From Geodermatophilus saharensis (GTDB taxonomy: Bacteria > Actinomycetota > Actinomycetes > Mycobacteriales > Geodermatophilaceae), in contig NZ_FZOH01000003.1 in assembly GCF_900188205.1 (NCBI RefSeq), forward strand, positions 332,539-396,538: a stretch of DNA of 64,000 bases, in the 5' to 3' direction. The position numbers and the translations under genes are program-made. This document shows positions 34,779-43,686 of the stretch, one piece after another. Position 1 is the first letter of the stretch. The number at the start of each line of letters is the position of its first letter. A model generated the notes under the pieces. The model was not told the DNA's origin, searched no databases, and was given only the letters and a program-made list of their open reading frames with translations.

Positions 34779-36121
34779 CCGTGCTGTTCGCGCCGCACGC
34801 GCACCTGCCCGGCGGCCTGCGCACCGGCGTGCTGCTGGAGATCACCGGCGGCCGGTTCACCTCGGTGCGGCACGGGGTGCCCCCGGCCGAGGTGCCCGCC
34901 GGCGCGCACCGGCTGCCGGGGGTGGCCGTGCCCGGGTTCGCCGACGCCCACAGCCACGCGTTCCACCGGGCGCTGCGCGGCCGCACCTCCGCCGGCGGCG
35001 GCACGTTCTGGACCTGGCGGGAGGCGGCCTACGACGTCGCCGGGCGGATCGACCCCGACGGGTACCTCGAACTGGCGCGCGCCGCCTACGCCGAGATGGC
35101 GCTGGCCGGGGTGAGCACGGTGGGGGAGTTCCACTACCTGCACCACGCGCCCGGCGGTGCGCGCTACACCGATCCCAACGCGATGGCTGAGGCGCTCCGG
35201 CAGGCCGCGGCCGACGCCGGCGTCCGGCTCACCCTGCTCGACACCGCCTACCTCGCCGGCGGGCTGTCCGGGGCCGGGCACGAGGAGCTCGCCGGGGCGC
35301 AGCTGCGGTTCGGCGACGGCGACGTGCACCGCTGGGCCGAGCGGGTGTCGGCGCTGCGCGGGTCGGCCGGATTCCGGGTCGGCGCGGCCGTGCACTCCGT
35401 CCGCGCGGTGCCGGCCGCCGACCTGCCGGTGGTCGTGGCGGCCGCACGCGGTGGGCTGGGTGGGGCGGACCGGTCGCCGCTGCACGTGCACGTGTCCGAG
35501 CAGCCCGCCGAGAACGAGGCCTGCCGGGCGTTCTACGGCCGCACCCCGACCCGGCTGCTGGCCGACGCGGGGGCCTGGGACGCCGCCGCGACGGCGGTGC
35601 ACGCGACCCACCTGACCGAGGCCGACGTCGCGCTGCTCGGCGGCGCGGGCGCGACGGCGTGCCTGTGCCCCACGACCGAGCGGGACCTCGCCGACGGCAT
35701 CGGCCCGGCCCGCGCGCTGCTCGACGCCGGGGCGGCGCTGAGCCTGGGCAGCGACCAGCACGCCGTCGCCGACCTGCTGGAGGAGGCCCGGGCGATGGAG
35801 GCGCACGAGCGGCTGGTGACCCTGGAGCGCGGCCGGTTCACCCCCGGCCAGCTGCTGGCGGCGCTCACCGCCCACGCGAGCCTCGGCTGGGAGGACGCCG
35901 GCCGGATCGAGCCCGGCGCCCGGGCGGACCTGGTGGTGCTGCGCACCGACACCGTGGGCACCGCGGGCGCGCTGCCCGACCAGGTCCTGCTCACGGCCTC
36001 GCGCGCCGACGTCGACACCGTCTACGTCGACGGCGTCCCCGTCGTGGAGGGCGGCCGGCACCGGCTGGGCGACGTGGGCGCCCTGCTCGGCGCCGCGGTG
36101 CGGCGGGTGTGGGCGCGGTGA
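34775..36121 (+). CDS. hutF: formimidoylglutamate deiminase
   Basis: A 448-residue amidohydrolase-superfamily enzyme: N-formimino-L-glutamate plus water gives N-formyl-L-glutamate plus ammonia. Motifs: [20 protein letters not shown] (HxH metal ligands), [26 protein letters not shown] (His), [12 protein letters not shown] (His) and [18 protein letters not shown] (catalytic Asp). The length and C-terminal ADLVVLRTD block are normal. It overlaps the preceding gene by four bases and the following hutI by four (GTGA), so the whole set is one tightly coupled operon. Confidence 0.92.
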   Translation: MTVLFAPHAHLPGGLRTGVLLEITGGRFTSVRHGVPPAEVPAGAHRLPGVAVPGFADAHSHAFHRALRGRTSAGGGTFWTWREAAYDVAGRIDPDGYLELARAAYAEMALAGVSTVGEFHYLHHAPGGARYTDPNAMAEALRQAAADAGVRLTLLDTAYLAGGLSGAGHEELAGAQLRFGDGDVHRWAERVSALRGSAGFRVGAAVHSVRAVPAADLPVVVAAARGGLGGADRSPLHVHVSEQPAENEACRAFYGRTPTRLLADAGAWDAAATAVHATHLTEADVALLGGAGATACLCPTTERDLADGIGPARALLDAGAALSLGSDQHAVADLLEEARAMEAHERLVTLERGRFTPGQLLAALTAHASLGWEDAGRIEPGARADLVVLRTDTVGTAGALPDQVLLTASRADVDTVYVDGVPVVEGGRHRLGDVGALLGAAVRRVWAR

Positions 36122-37275
36122 CCAGCACCCTGGTCACCGGCATCGCCGAGCTGGTCACCAACGACCCCGCGGTGGGCGACGGGTCCCCGCTCGGCGTCCT
36201 GCGCGGCGCGGCCGTGGTGGCCGAGGACGGCCGCGTGCGGTGGACGGGGCCGGCCGCGGCCGCGCCGGCGGCCGACCGCCGGGTCGACGTCGGCGGGCGG
36301 GCGGTGGTGCCCGGCTTCGTCGACTCCCACAGCCACCTGGTCTTCGCCGGCGACCGGGCCGCGGAGTTCGCCGCGCGCATGGCCGGGCAGCCCTACGACG
36401 GCGGGGGCATCGCCACCACCGTGGCGGCCACCCGGCGCGCCGGCGCGGCCGAGCTGGGCGGGCTGGCCGCCGCGCGGGTCGCGGAGATGCGCGCGCAGGG
36501 CACCACCACCGTGGAGGTCAAGAGCGGCTACGGGCTCACCGTGGAGCACGAGGTCGCGTCGCTGACCGCGGCCGCGGCCGTCACGTCCGAGACGACGTTC
36601 CTGGGTGCCCACGTGGTGCCGCCGGGCGCCGCGCGGGAGGAGTACCTCGCGCTGGTCACCGGGGAGATGCTGCGGGCGTGCGCGCCGCTGGCGCGGTGGA
36701 TCGACGTGTTCTGCGAGCCGGGCAGCGCCCGCGCGTTCGACGGCGACGAGGCCCGCGCGGTGCTGACGGCCGGGCGGGCGGCCGGCCTGGGACTGCGGGT
36801 GCACGGCAACCAGCTCGGCCCCGGTCCCGGGGTGCAGCTGGCCGTCGAGCTGGGGGCGGCCAGCGTCGACCACTGCACGCACCTGTCCGACGCCGACGTC
36901 GCGGCCCTGGCCGACGGCGACACCGTCGCGACGCTGCTGCCCGGCGTCGAGTTCGCCACCCGCTCGCCCTATCCCGACGGGCGCGGGCTGCTCGACGCCG
37001 GGGTCACCGTCGCGCTGGCCACCGACTGCAACCCCGGCACCTGCTACAGCTCCTCGATGCCGCTGATGATCGCCCTGGCGGTGCGGGAGATGCACCTGAC
37101 GCCGGCCGAGGCGCTGTGGGCGGCCACCGCCGGCGGCGCCCGGGCGCTGCGCCGGACCGACGTCGGGACGCTCGCGGTCGGCGCCCGGGCCGACCTCGCC
37201 GTCCTCGCCGCGCCGAGCTCCGTCCACCTGGCCTACCGCCCGGGCGTGCCGATCGCCTCGGCGCTGGAGCTCTGA
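36118..37275 (+). CDS. hutI: imidazolonepropionase
   Basis: A 385-residue enzyme converting imidazolonepropionate to N-formimino-L-glutamate. Metal and active-site motifs: [21 protein letters not shown] (HxH), [23 protein letters not shown] (His), [12 protein letters not shown] (His), and [17 protein letters not shown] (metal Asp). Coupled to hutF by GTGA overlap. Its stop codon lies within the first unit of a 16-base tandem repeat. The position last in the operon is usual for actinobacterial hut clusters. Confidence 0.93.
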   Translation: MTSTLVTGIAELVTNDPAVGDGSPLGVLRGAAVVAEDGRVRWTGPAAAAPAADRRVDVGGRAVVPGFVDSHSHLVFAGDRAAEFAARMAGQPYDGGGIATTVAATRRAGAAELGGLAAARVAEMRAQGTTTVEVKSGYGLTVEHEVASLTAAAAVTSETTFLGAHVVPPGAAREEYLALVTGEMLRACAPLARWIDVFCEPGSARAFDGDEARAVLTAGRAAGLGLRVHGNQLGPGPGVQLAVELGAASVDHCTHLSDADVAALADGDTVATLLPGVEFATRSPYPDGRGLLDAGVTVALATDCNPGTCYSSSMPLMIALAVREMHLTPAEALWAATAGGARALRRTDVGTLAVGARADLAVLAAPSSVHLAYRPGVPIASALEL

Positions 37276-37308
37276 GGCGCTGGAGCTCCGAGGCGCAGGA
37301 GCTCTGAG
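37261..37308. repeat. 16-base tandem repeat over hutI stop
   Basis: Three units of GCGCTGGAGCTCTGAG-like sequence at 37261-37276, 37277-37292 and 37293-37308. Differences are one to two bases per unit. The first contains the hutI stop codon. It looks like recent local duplication by slippage. Confidence 0.8.
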
Positions 37309-37336
37309 GCGGCCGGGCGGCCTACCGTGCGGCGGC

Positions 37337-37741
37337 ATGACGCACCGGGCGGCGCTCGCGGCGGTCGCCGCGGCCCAGCTGGCGGCCCAGGGAGTCGGTC
37401 ACGTCGTCGCCCTGCGGCGCCGCCGCACCGTCGACGTCCCGTTCATGGCGGGCACGCCGGAGCACCTCGTGCGGGACTGGCTGTGGTTCGGCACCGCCTA
37501 CAGCGCGCCCCCGTACCTGCTCGGGCCGCAGCTGTGGGCGGTCGGCCGGCTGCTGCGCGGGCCGGACGACCGCGCCCGGTGGGTGCTGCGGTGGCTGGGG
37601 ACGGGCCTGTCGCTGGGCTACCCGAGCGAGCGGTGGAACCGGGTGCGGATCCGGCCGGGCGGGTTCGACCCCCTCGAGACGCCGGTCGTCGCGGTCGGGT
37701 GGGGGTGCGCGGTGGCGATGGCCGTCCTCGCCCGCCGCTGA
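37337..37741 (+). CDS. hypothetical protein, probably membrane-associated (134 aa)
   Basis: 134 residues from ATG 37337. A TACCGT -10-like hexamer lies eight bases upstream, suggesting a leaderless transcript. The sequence has a hydrophobic N-terminus (LAAVAAAQLAAQGVGHVVAL), a middle with YSAPPYLLGPQLWAVGRLL and a hydrophobic C-terminus (TPVVAVGWGCAVAMAVLA). RYP-like LGYPSERWNRVRIRPGGFDP is a notable block. No family is recognised. It is convergent with a small proline-rich gene. Confidence 0.65.
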   Translation: MTHRAALAAVAAAQLAAQGVGHVVALRRRRTVDVPFMAGTPEHLVRDWLWFGTAYSAPPYLLGPQLWAVGRLLRGPDDRARWVLRWLGTGLSLGYPSERWNRVRIRPGGFDPLETPVVAVGWGCAVAMAVLARR

Positions 37742-37745
37742 CCCG

Positions 37746-37763
37746 CCACCGGCCCGCCGGTGG
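37746..37763. terminator. short hairpin between convergent genes
   Basis: CCACCGG at 37746-37752 pairs with 37757-37763 around loop CCCG, five bases after the + strand stop. It may end both convergent transcripts. Confidence 0.5.
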
Positions 37764-37772
37764 GTGCGCCGC

Positions 37773-37943
37773 TCAGGCGGGCTCGGGCACGCCGCCGGGG
37801 TCGCCGCCGGGAGCGTCCGGGGTGGCCTCGATCGGCGGGGGCGGCAGCGGCTCGGGGGCGTCGGGCAGCAGCTCGCCCGGGTCGTCCGGGATCGGCTCGT
37901 CGGGGTCGATCTCCGGACCGGGCTCGGGCAGCGGGGCGACCAT
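37773..37943 (-). CDS. small proline/acidic-rich protein (56 aa)
   Basis: 56 residues from ATG 37943 (a TTG at 37955 would extend it by four). The sequence is almost only Pro, Asp, Glu, Gly and Ala (MVAPLPEPGPEIDPDEPIPD). No ribosome site is obvious. Similar Pro-Asp-Glu short proteins are common in actinobacteria, but function is unknown and the region could be non-coding. Confidence 0.4.
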   Translation of the reverse strand: MVAPLPEPGPEIDPDEPIPDDPGELLPDAPEPLPPPPIEATPDAPGGDPGGVPEPA

Positions 37944-38024
37944 GCGGGGAGTCAAGCAGCGCGCGGTGCCCGTGGCGAGGCCCGGCGGACCCCGAGGTCC
38001 GGAGCCGCCCGCCGTCCCGCCGGG

Positions 38025-38849
38025 CTACGCGGTGGCCGAGCCCGACGGCCGAGGCAGCTGGACGTGCGGACGGGACTGCCACAGCGCCCACTCGGCACCG
38101 ACCTCGCCGGCCGCGCGGAGCAGCAGCGGCAGGTGCTCTCCGAGCAACTGGTCGGTGGTGGTCTCGGCCGCGTGCACGGTGACGTTCATGGCGGCCTGCA
38201 CGACGCCGTCCCGGTCGCGGACGGGGACCGCGACCGAGCGCACCCCCGGGGCCAGCTCCTCGTCTGCCAGCGCCCACCCCCGGGCGCGGACCTCCGTCAG
38301 CTCCTCGTGCAGCTGCTCCGGCGTCCGGTCGGTCCGCGTGGGCAGCCCCGACCGGCTCGGCTGGGCCAGCGTCGCGGCGAGCCGGTCCGGGGGCAGGGCG
38401 GCCAGCAGGACCTTGCCCTGCGAGGTCAGCACCGCCGGGAACCGCGTGCCGATGTCCACCCGCAGCGCGATCAGCTTGGGAACCGACACCCGGGCGACGT
38501 AGACGATGTCAGCGCCGTCGAGCTGCGCCATGGACGACGACTCGCCGGTCCGGGCGACCAGCGCCTCGAGGTGCGGGCGGGCGATGTCCCACAGGCCGAG
38601 CGCCCCGACGTAGGCCATGCCGAGGGTGAGCACCTTGGGGGTCAGCTGGAACGCCCCGCCGGAGGACCGGACGAACCCCAGCTCCTCCAGGGTGAGCAGC
38701 AGCCGACGGGCGGTGGGCCGGGCGAGCCCGACCGCGGTCGCCACCTCCGTCAGCGACATGCTGCGGTGGTCGGCGTCGAAGCAGGCCAGGACGTCCAGCC
38801 CGCGGGCCAGAGCCTCCACGAAGTCCGGTCCCCTGCCGCGCCCCGCCAT
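38025..38849 (-). CDS. IclR-family regulator (PcaR/PobR-like)
   Basis: 274 residues from ATG 38849, with ribosome site GGAGGG. The HTH runs SLTEVATAVGLARPTARRLLLTLEELGFV; the effector domain has RSSGGAFQLTPKVLTLGMAYV, the RTGESSSMAQLDGADIVYVARV block and TSQGKVLLAALPPDRLAA. These are features of the PcaR/PobR/CatR aromatic-catabolism branch of IclR. It lies next to the amidohydrolase and the CoA-transferase/dioxygenase operon, which it probably controls through the divergent promoter region near 40.5 kb (inference). Confidence 0.8.
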   Translation of the reverse strand: MAGRGRGPDFVEALARGLDVLACFDADHRSMSLTEVATAVGLARPTARRLLLTLEELGFVRSSGGAFQLTPKVLTLGMAYVGALGLWDIARPHLEALVARTGESSSMAQLDGADIVYVARVSVPKLIALRVDIGTRFPAVLTSQGKVLLAALPPDRLAATLAQPSRSGLPTRTDRTPEQLHEELTEVRARGWALADEELAPGVRSVAVPVRDRDGVVQAAMNVTVHAAETTTDQLLGEHLPLLLRAAGEVGAEWALWQSRPHVQLPRPSGSATA

Positions 38850-38934
38850 CGCACATCCCTCCCCCTCGGCGAGGATGACACGGGCCGCGGGCGGCGGCGT
38901 GCGCCCCGCCGGGCGCGTCACCGGTCCGGGTCGG

Positions 38935-40440
38935 TCACCGCCCCAGGACGCGCTCCTCGCCGCCGGCCCGCTTGGACTCGTCCTTGAAGTCGGTGTACTG
39001 GTACGGGTTCTCGAGGATCGACTGCTCCGCCTCCGGCGCATCCGGGAACATCCCGGCCTCCCAGACCTCCTCACCGCACTCCGCCCTCAGGTACCCGATC
39101 GTGTCCTCGATCTCCTGGCGCACCGCGGCGAGGTCGATCCCGACCAGCCTGCCGTCGGACTTCACCACCCGGCCGTCGACGACGACGGTGTGCACGTCGC
39201 CGCGCTGGGCCTGGAACACCACGTGCCCGACCGGGTTGAGCAGCGGGAAGGAGACGGGGGAGTGGTCGTTCTTCACCAGGACGAGGTCGGCCTTCTTGCC
39301 GACCTCGACGCTGCCCAGGTCACGGTCGCGGCCGATCGTGTGTGCCCCGCCGCGGGTGCACCACTCCAGGACCCTCGCCGCCCGCAGCCGCAGGTGGGTG
39401 ATGGTCTCCCCCTGGAGGTGCGCGGTGAGGTGCTCGGCCATGCGGTCGGCGTTGAGCGTGGCGCGCATGGCGGAGAACATGTCGCCGCTCCACCAGACGC
39501 TGGTGTCCATCGACAGCGACACCGGGATGCCGTACTGCAGCACCTGCTCGGTGGGCGCGTGGCCCTGCCCGGCGCTGCACTCGGACTCGGTCGCCACCGA
39601 GATCGACCCGCCGGTGGCCGCGATCCGCTGGTAGCTGTCGCGGGTCAGCGTCGAGGCGTGCACGTAGGTCGTCTCCGGCGTCATGAACCCGCCGTCGTAC
39701 ATCTGCTGGATGCCGGTGTCGCTGGTCGCGCCCCACACGCCGGCGTGCGTGGTGACCGGGATGCCGAGGTCGCGGGCCACCTCGAAGGCCGCCCGCTCCG
39801 GGAAGGCGGGGTCGCCGGTGACGTCGAACGCCATCTGCACGCCCATCCGGTCGTCCCCGGCGTCGCGCAGCCGCTCGAGGATCGAGCGGACGGCCGGGTC
39901 GGCGCTCCACTCCCACGGCCCGGCCTGGATGTTGCCGTAGGCCAGGACGAACCGGCCGGGCACCGACCGGAGCGCCTCGATCGCTGCCTCGGCGTGGTCG
40001 GTGGTGTGCAGGTTGTGCGACCAGTCGACCGTGGTGGTGACGCCGGCGTCGAGCGACTCGATCGCCGCGAGCCGGTTGCCCGCCGCGATGTCCTGCGGCC
40101 GGAACTTCCGCCCGTGCTCGAGGTAGTACCAGACGAAGTACTGGGTGAGCGTCCAGTCGGCGCCGTAGCCGCGCATGGCCGTCTGCCACATGTGCCGGTG
40201 GGTGTCGATCATGCCGGGCATGACGATGCCGCCCGAGGCGTCGACCTCGGCGGTGCCCTCGGGGACGTCCAGCCGGTGTCCCACCGCGGCGATCCGGTCG
40301 TCGACTACGAGCACGTCGGCGTCCCGGAGGACCGTCGCGGCGTCGTCCACGGTCAGGACGGTGCCGCCGCGGAACACGAGCGGACGGCCGGCCACGGGGA
40401 CGCCGGCCCCGTCGCCGCTGGCAGCACCGGACATGCCCAT
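38935..40440 (-). CDS. amidohydrolase-family deaminase/chlorohydrolase-like enzyme
   Basis: A 501-residue metal-dependent hydrolase of the AtzA/TrzN/SAH-deaminase group. Motifs: VMPGMIDTHRHMWQTAMRGYGADW (HxH), PVTTHAGVWGA (His), TYVHASTLTRDS (His), and PVSLSMDTSVWWSGDMF (Asp). The C-terminal block KKADLVLVKNDHS returns the beta domain. Members deaminate or dehalogenate N-heterocycles, e.g. S-adenosylhomocysteine or triazines. The [12 protein letters not shown] precedes ATG 40440. The divergent promoter links it to the CoA-transferase operon. The exact substrate is unknown; a cyclic amide or amine feeding an aromatic route is possible. Confidence 0.8.
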   Translation of the reverse strand: MGMSGAASGDGAGVPVAGRPLVFRGGTVLTVDDAATVLRDADVLVVDDRIAAVGHRLDVPEGTAEVDASGGIVMPGMIDTHRHMWQTAMRGYGADWTLTQYFVWYYLEHGRKFRPQDIAAGNRLAAIESLDAGVTTTVDWSHNLHTTDHAEAAIEALRSVPGRFVLAYGNIQAGPWEWSADPAVRSILERLRDAGDDRMGVQMAFDVTGDPAFPERAAFEVARDLGIPVTTHAGVWGATSDTGIQQMYDGGFMTPETTYVHASTLTRDSYQRIAATGGSISVATESECSAGQGHAPTEQVLQYGIPVSLSMDTSVWWSGDMFSAMRATLNADRMAEHLTAHLQGETITHLRLRAARVLEWCTRGGAHTIGRDRDLGSVEVGKKADLVLVKNDHSPVSFPLLNPVGHVVFQAQRGDVHTVVVDGRVVKSDGRLVGIDLAAVRQEIEDTIGYLRAECGEEVWEAGMFPDAPEAEQSILENPYQYTDFKDESKRAGGEERVLGR

Positions 40441-40511
40441 CGTCTCCTCCTCGGCCGGGGGGTGTCACCCGGACCGCTGTCCGCCTGACGGCCACTGGTC
40501 CGAGCGGCGCC

Positions 40512-40540
40512 ACTCTGGTGTGACGCCGACCACGTGTCAA
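40512..40540 (-). promoter_or_regulatory. promoter for amidohydrolase gene
   Basis: On the minus strand, TTGACA (40540-40535) and CAGAGT (40517-40512) are separated by exactly 17 bases. This is a clean SigA-type promoter about 70 bases upstream of ATG 40440. Confidence 0.7.
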
Positions 40541-40577
40541 GGACCGAGGGACGGGCGTGACGGACGGCAAGCGACCG

Positions 40578-40606
40578 TTGACAGGCCCGGTCGCGGCCTC
40601 CAGACT
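40578..40606 (+). promoter_or_regulatory. promoter for CoA-transferase operon
   Basis: TTGACA at 40578-40583 and CAGACT at 40601-40606 are separated by exactly 17 bases. It points toward the CoA-transferase gene, 57 bases upstream of ATG 40664. The two divergent -35 elements are 37 bases apart, leaving room for one regulator to control both. Confidence 0.7.
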
Positions 40607-40663
40607 CCGGCCCGGACGCACGTCCGCATCGCGGAGTCCCCGGACGAGAGGCGAGCCCGACCG

Positions 40664-41854
40664 ATGACGTCAGGACCCCCCGACCCGGCGCCCCGCGGGC
40701 CGCTCGCGGGCCTCCTCGTGGCCGACTTCTCCCGGGTCCTCGCCGGCCCCTACGCCACGATGCTGCTGGCCGACCTCGGCGCCGAGGTGGTCAAGGTCGA
40801 GGGACCGGGCGGGGACGACACCCGCACCTGGCAGCCCCCGGTCCGGGACGGCGTGTCGACCTACTACCTCGGCGTCAACCGCAACAAGCGCTCGGTCGTG
40901 CTGGACCTCAAGGACGCCGGCGACGCCGCCCTCGCGCGGGAGCTGGCGCGGCGGGCCGACGTGCTCGTGGAGAACTTCAAGCCCGGCGGACTGGCCCGCT
41001 TCGGCCTGGACCACGCCAGTGTCGCGGCGGAGAACCCGCGGGTCGTCTACGCGTCGATCAGCGGGTTCGGCAGCGCGCCGGGGGGACGGTCGCTGCCGGG
41101 CTACGACCTCATCGTGCAGGCCATCTCGGGGTTCATGAGCCTGACCGGCGACCCCGAGGGGGAGCCGTACCGGGCCGGCGTGGCGCTCTTCGACGTCATG
41201 GCCGGTCTGCACGCCACGATCGGGGTGCTCTCGGCGTTGAACCACCGCCACGAGACCGGAGAGGGCCAGCACGTGGAGGTCGACCTGCTCTCCTCGGCCC
41301 TGTCGGGCCTGGTGAACCAGACCAGCGCGTTCGTCGCGGGCGGGGTCGTCCCCTTCCGCATGGGCAATAGCCACCCCAGCCTGTTCCCCTACGAGCCTCT
41401 GCCGTGCGCCGACGGGGAGCTCATCGTCACCGCGGGCAACGACGGCCAGTTCCGTCGGCTCTGCGAGGTGCTCGGGGTGCCCGGGCTCGTCGACGACCCG
41501 CGGTTCGCCCGCAACGAGGACCGGACGGCCAACCGCGACCAGCTCCGACCGCTGCTGGTCGAGCGGCTCCGCACCCGCTCGAAGGCGGACTGGTTCCGCG
41601 ACATCATCGGCGCGGGGGTGCCGTGCGGACCGATCAACACCATCGACCAGGGCGTGGCCTTCGCCGAGGAGATCGGCCTCGCCCCGGTGGTCAGCGCCGG
41701 GGAGGGCGCGACCGCGGTCCCCTCGGTGCGCAACCCGATCACCTTCTCGGCGACCGCGGCGGAGTACCGGCTGCCACCGCCGACGCTCGACGAGCACGGC
41801 GCGGAGATCCGCCGGTGGCTGGCGGAGCCCGCCGGTGAGGAGGCATCGGCATGA
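40664..41854 (+). CDS. class III CoA-transferase (CaiB/BaiF family)
   Basis: 396 residues. Motifs: GLLVADFSRVLAGPYATMLLADLGAEVVKVE at the N-terminus; the catalytic aspartate expected near residue 170 lies in GVALFDVMAGLHATIGVL; SGFGSAPGGRSLPGYDLIVQAISGFM and GQHVEVDLLSSAL follow. Class III transferases move CoA from a donor acid to another via a glutamyl/aspartyl-anhydride. The next gene encodes a citryl-CoA-lyase-like protein, so the product CoA ester is probably cleaved by it. ATG 40664 lies downstream of a clean promoter; the final codons overlap the next gene (ATGA). Confidence 0.85.
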   Translation: MTSGPPDPAPRGPLAGLLVADFSRVLAGPYATMLLADLGAEVVKVEGPGGDDTRTWQPPVRDGVSTYYLGVNRNKRSVVLDLKDAGDAALARELARRADVLVENFKPGGLARFGLDHASVAAENPRVVYASISGFGSAPGGRSLPGYDLIVQAISGFMSLTGDPEGEPYRAGVALFDVMAGLHATIGVLSALNHRHETGEGQHVEVDLLSSALSGLVNQTSAFVAGGVVPFRMGNSHPSLFPYEPLPCADGELIVTAGNDGQFRRLCEVLGVPGLVDDPRFARNEDRTANRDQLRPLLVERLRTRSKADWFRDIIGAGVPCGPINTIDQGVAFAEEIGLAPVVSAGEGATAVPSVRNPITFSATAAEYRLPPPTLDEHGAEIRRWLAEPAGEEASA

Positions 41855-42663
41855 GCGGTGACGGGCTCTCGTTCCCGACGTCCCTCGGGACGTCGACCGC
41901 CGAGGAGATCCGACTGCTCGGCCGGGACCTCACCACCGAGCTGATGGGCCGGGTCGGCTTCGGCGAGCTGGCGTTCTGGCTGCTGAGCACGCGTCGTCCC
42001 ACGCCGGCCGAGACCCGTGTGTTCGAGGCGGTGCTGGTCGCCCTCGCCGACCACGGCTTCACGCCCACCGCGATCGCCACCCGGCTGACCTACCTGTCGG
42101 CGCCGGACTCCCTGCAGGGGGCGCTGGCCGCGGGGCTGCTGGGCGGCGGTTCCCGGTTCCTCGGCGTCACCGAGGACTGCGGGGTCTTCCTGCACGCGGT
42201 CCTCGAGGCGCAGGAGGGTCCGCTGCCCACCGACGACGACGGCTGGGACGCCCTGGCGCTGGAGGCGGTCCGGGCCACGCGGGCAGCCGGCCGCCTCGTC
42301 CCCGGCCTCGGCCACCCGGTGCACAAGGTGCGCGACCCACGCACCGCGGTGCTCGTCCGCATCGCGGAGGAGGAGGGGCTGCGGGGGCCGCACCTGCGCC
42401 TGTTCGAGGCGGTCGGCCGGGTGCACGAGCAGGTCCTCGGCCGGCGGCTGCCGCTCAACGGCGCCGGGGTCTGCGGCGCCGCGCTGGCCGACCTGGGACT
42501 GCCCGTGGAGATGCTGCGCGGCGTCGCCCTCCTGGCCCGGGCGGCCGGCCTGCTGGGACACATCGCCGAGGAGCGCCGCCGGCCGATCGGCATGGACGCC
42601 TACCTGGCGGTCGACCGCAACGCGACCTACGTCGACCCCGACGGCCAGGAGTCGCCGGGATGA
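41851..42663 (+). CDS. citryl-CoA lyase-like / citrate-synthase-fold protein
   Basis: A 270-residue protein matching the C-terminal lobe of citrate synthase (citryl-CoA lyase length). It has LTYLSAPDSLQGALAAGLLGGGSRFLGV, the central VPGLGHPVHKVRDPR (the His of the second catalytic motif), and LPLNGAGVCGAALADLGLPVE. The first catalytic His region is not clear. Such short forms cleave beta-hydroxyacyl-CoA to acetyl-CoA and an oxo acid, or run the reverse. Coupled by ATGA to the CoA-transferase upstream and the oxidoreductase downstream. Substrate likely a hydroxy-dicarboxylyl-CoA from ring cleavage (inference). Confidence 0.7.
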   Translation: MSGDGLSFPTSLGTSTAEEIRLLGRDLTTELMGRVGFGELAFWLLSTRRPTPAETRVFEAVLVALADHGFTPTAIATRLTYLSAPDSLQGALAAGLLGGGSRFLGVTEDCGVFLHAVLEAQEGPLPTDDDGWDALALEAVRATRAAGRLVPGLGHPVHKVRDPRTAVLVRIAEEEGLRGPHLRLFEAVGRVHEQVLGRRLPLNGAGVCGAALADLGLPVEMLRGVALLARAAGLLGHIAEERRRPIGMDAYLAVDRNATYVDPDGQESPG

Positions 42664-43631
42664 ACGCGGCGGTCCTCACCGAACCGGGCGGCACGCCCGC
42701 GTACGCCGAGCACCCCGACCCGGTGCCGGCGGCCGGGCAGACGCTCGTCGCGGTGACCGCGGCGCCGATCGTCCCGCTGGACCAGCTGTGCGCGTCGGGC
42801 GCCTCGTACTTCGGGCGGCCCGCCACGCCCTACGTCCCCGGCGTCCAGGGCGTCGGGGTGGTGCGGCGCTCGGCGGTGCTGGCCGAGGGGACCCGCGTGT
42901 TCGTCTCGACCGCCGCCGGCATGCGGCCAGGGGACGGCAGCCTCGCCGAGGAGTGCGTGGTCCCCGACGAGGACGTCGTGGCGATCGACGCGGACGTCGA
43001 CGACGCCGCACTCGCCGCCCTGGGCACGTCCGGGATCGCGGCCTGGGTCGTGCTCACCGAACGGGCCCACCTGCGGGCCGGCGAGACCGTGCTCGTCCTC
43101 GGCGGCGGGGGAGCGGTCGGGCAGGCGGCGATCGGAGCGGCCAGGCTGCTCGGCGCCGGCCGGGTGGTCGCCGTGTCCCGGTCGCCGGAGGCCCGGGAGC
43201 GGGCCCGCCGCGCCGGCGCCGACGAGGTGCTCGCCCCGGGCGGCGACGTCGACGAGCTGACCGCCCGGCTCCGCGACGCCGTCGGAGCCGGCGCCGACGT
43301 CGTGGTCGACCCGGTGTTCGGCACCGCAGCGACCGCCGCCTCGCGGGTGCTGGCGGTCCGCGGGCGGCTGGTCAACCTCGGCGGGTCCGGTGGCGACGTC
43401 GCGCAGTTCTCCTCGGCCGAGATCCGCAGCAGGTCGGCGTCGGTGCTCGGCCACACGAACAACCACCTGACCGCTGACGAGCGCCGCCACGCCGTCACCG
43501 CGGTGGCCGGCCACGCGGCGGCCGGCCGGCTCGCCGTCGCCCACGAGGTGCTCCCGCTCGCCCGGATCGCCGAGGCCTGGCGCCGGCAGGCGTCCGGGCA
43601 GGCGGGCGTGCGGCTGGTCATGACGCCCTGA
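42660..43631 (+). CDS. quinone oxidoreductase-like MDR protein
   Basis: A 323-residue medium-chain reductase without zinc ligands. It contains PYVPGVQGVGVVR, the NADPH-binding LVLGGGGAVGQAAIGAARLLGAGRVV, GADEVLAP and GADVVVDPVFG blocks. These are features of the quinone-oxidoreductase/zeta-crystallin group. The enzyme presumably reduces or oxidises a carbonyl or enone intermediate, e.g. maleylacetate-like products. It overlaps the citryl-CoA lyase-like gene as ATGA, and precedes the dioxygenase gene by 55 bases. Confidence 0.8.
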   Translation: MNAAVLTEPGGTPAYAEHPDPVPAAGQTLVAVTAAPIVPLDQLCASGASYFGRPATPYVPGVQGVGVVRRSAVLAEGTRVFVSTAAGMRPGDGSLAEECVVPDEDVVAIDADVDDAALAALGTSGIAAWVVLTERAHLRAGETVLVLGGGGAVGQAAIGAARLLGAGRVVAVSRSPEARERARRAGADEVLAPGGDVDELTARLRDAVGAGADVVVDPVFGTAATAASRVLAVRGRLVNLGGSGGDVAQFSSAEIRSRSASVLGHTNNHLTADERRHAVTAVAGHAAAGRLAVAHEVLPLARIAEAWRRQASGQAGVRLVMTP

Positions 43632-43686
43632 ACGACCCACTCGCGGGCGGCGCGCGCCGCCCGCGGCCCCCGAGGAGGAGGCGACC

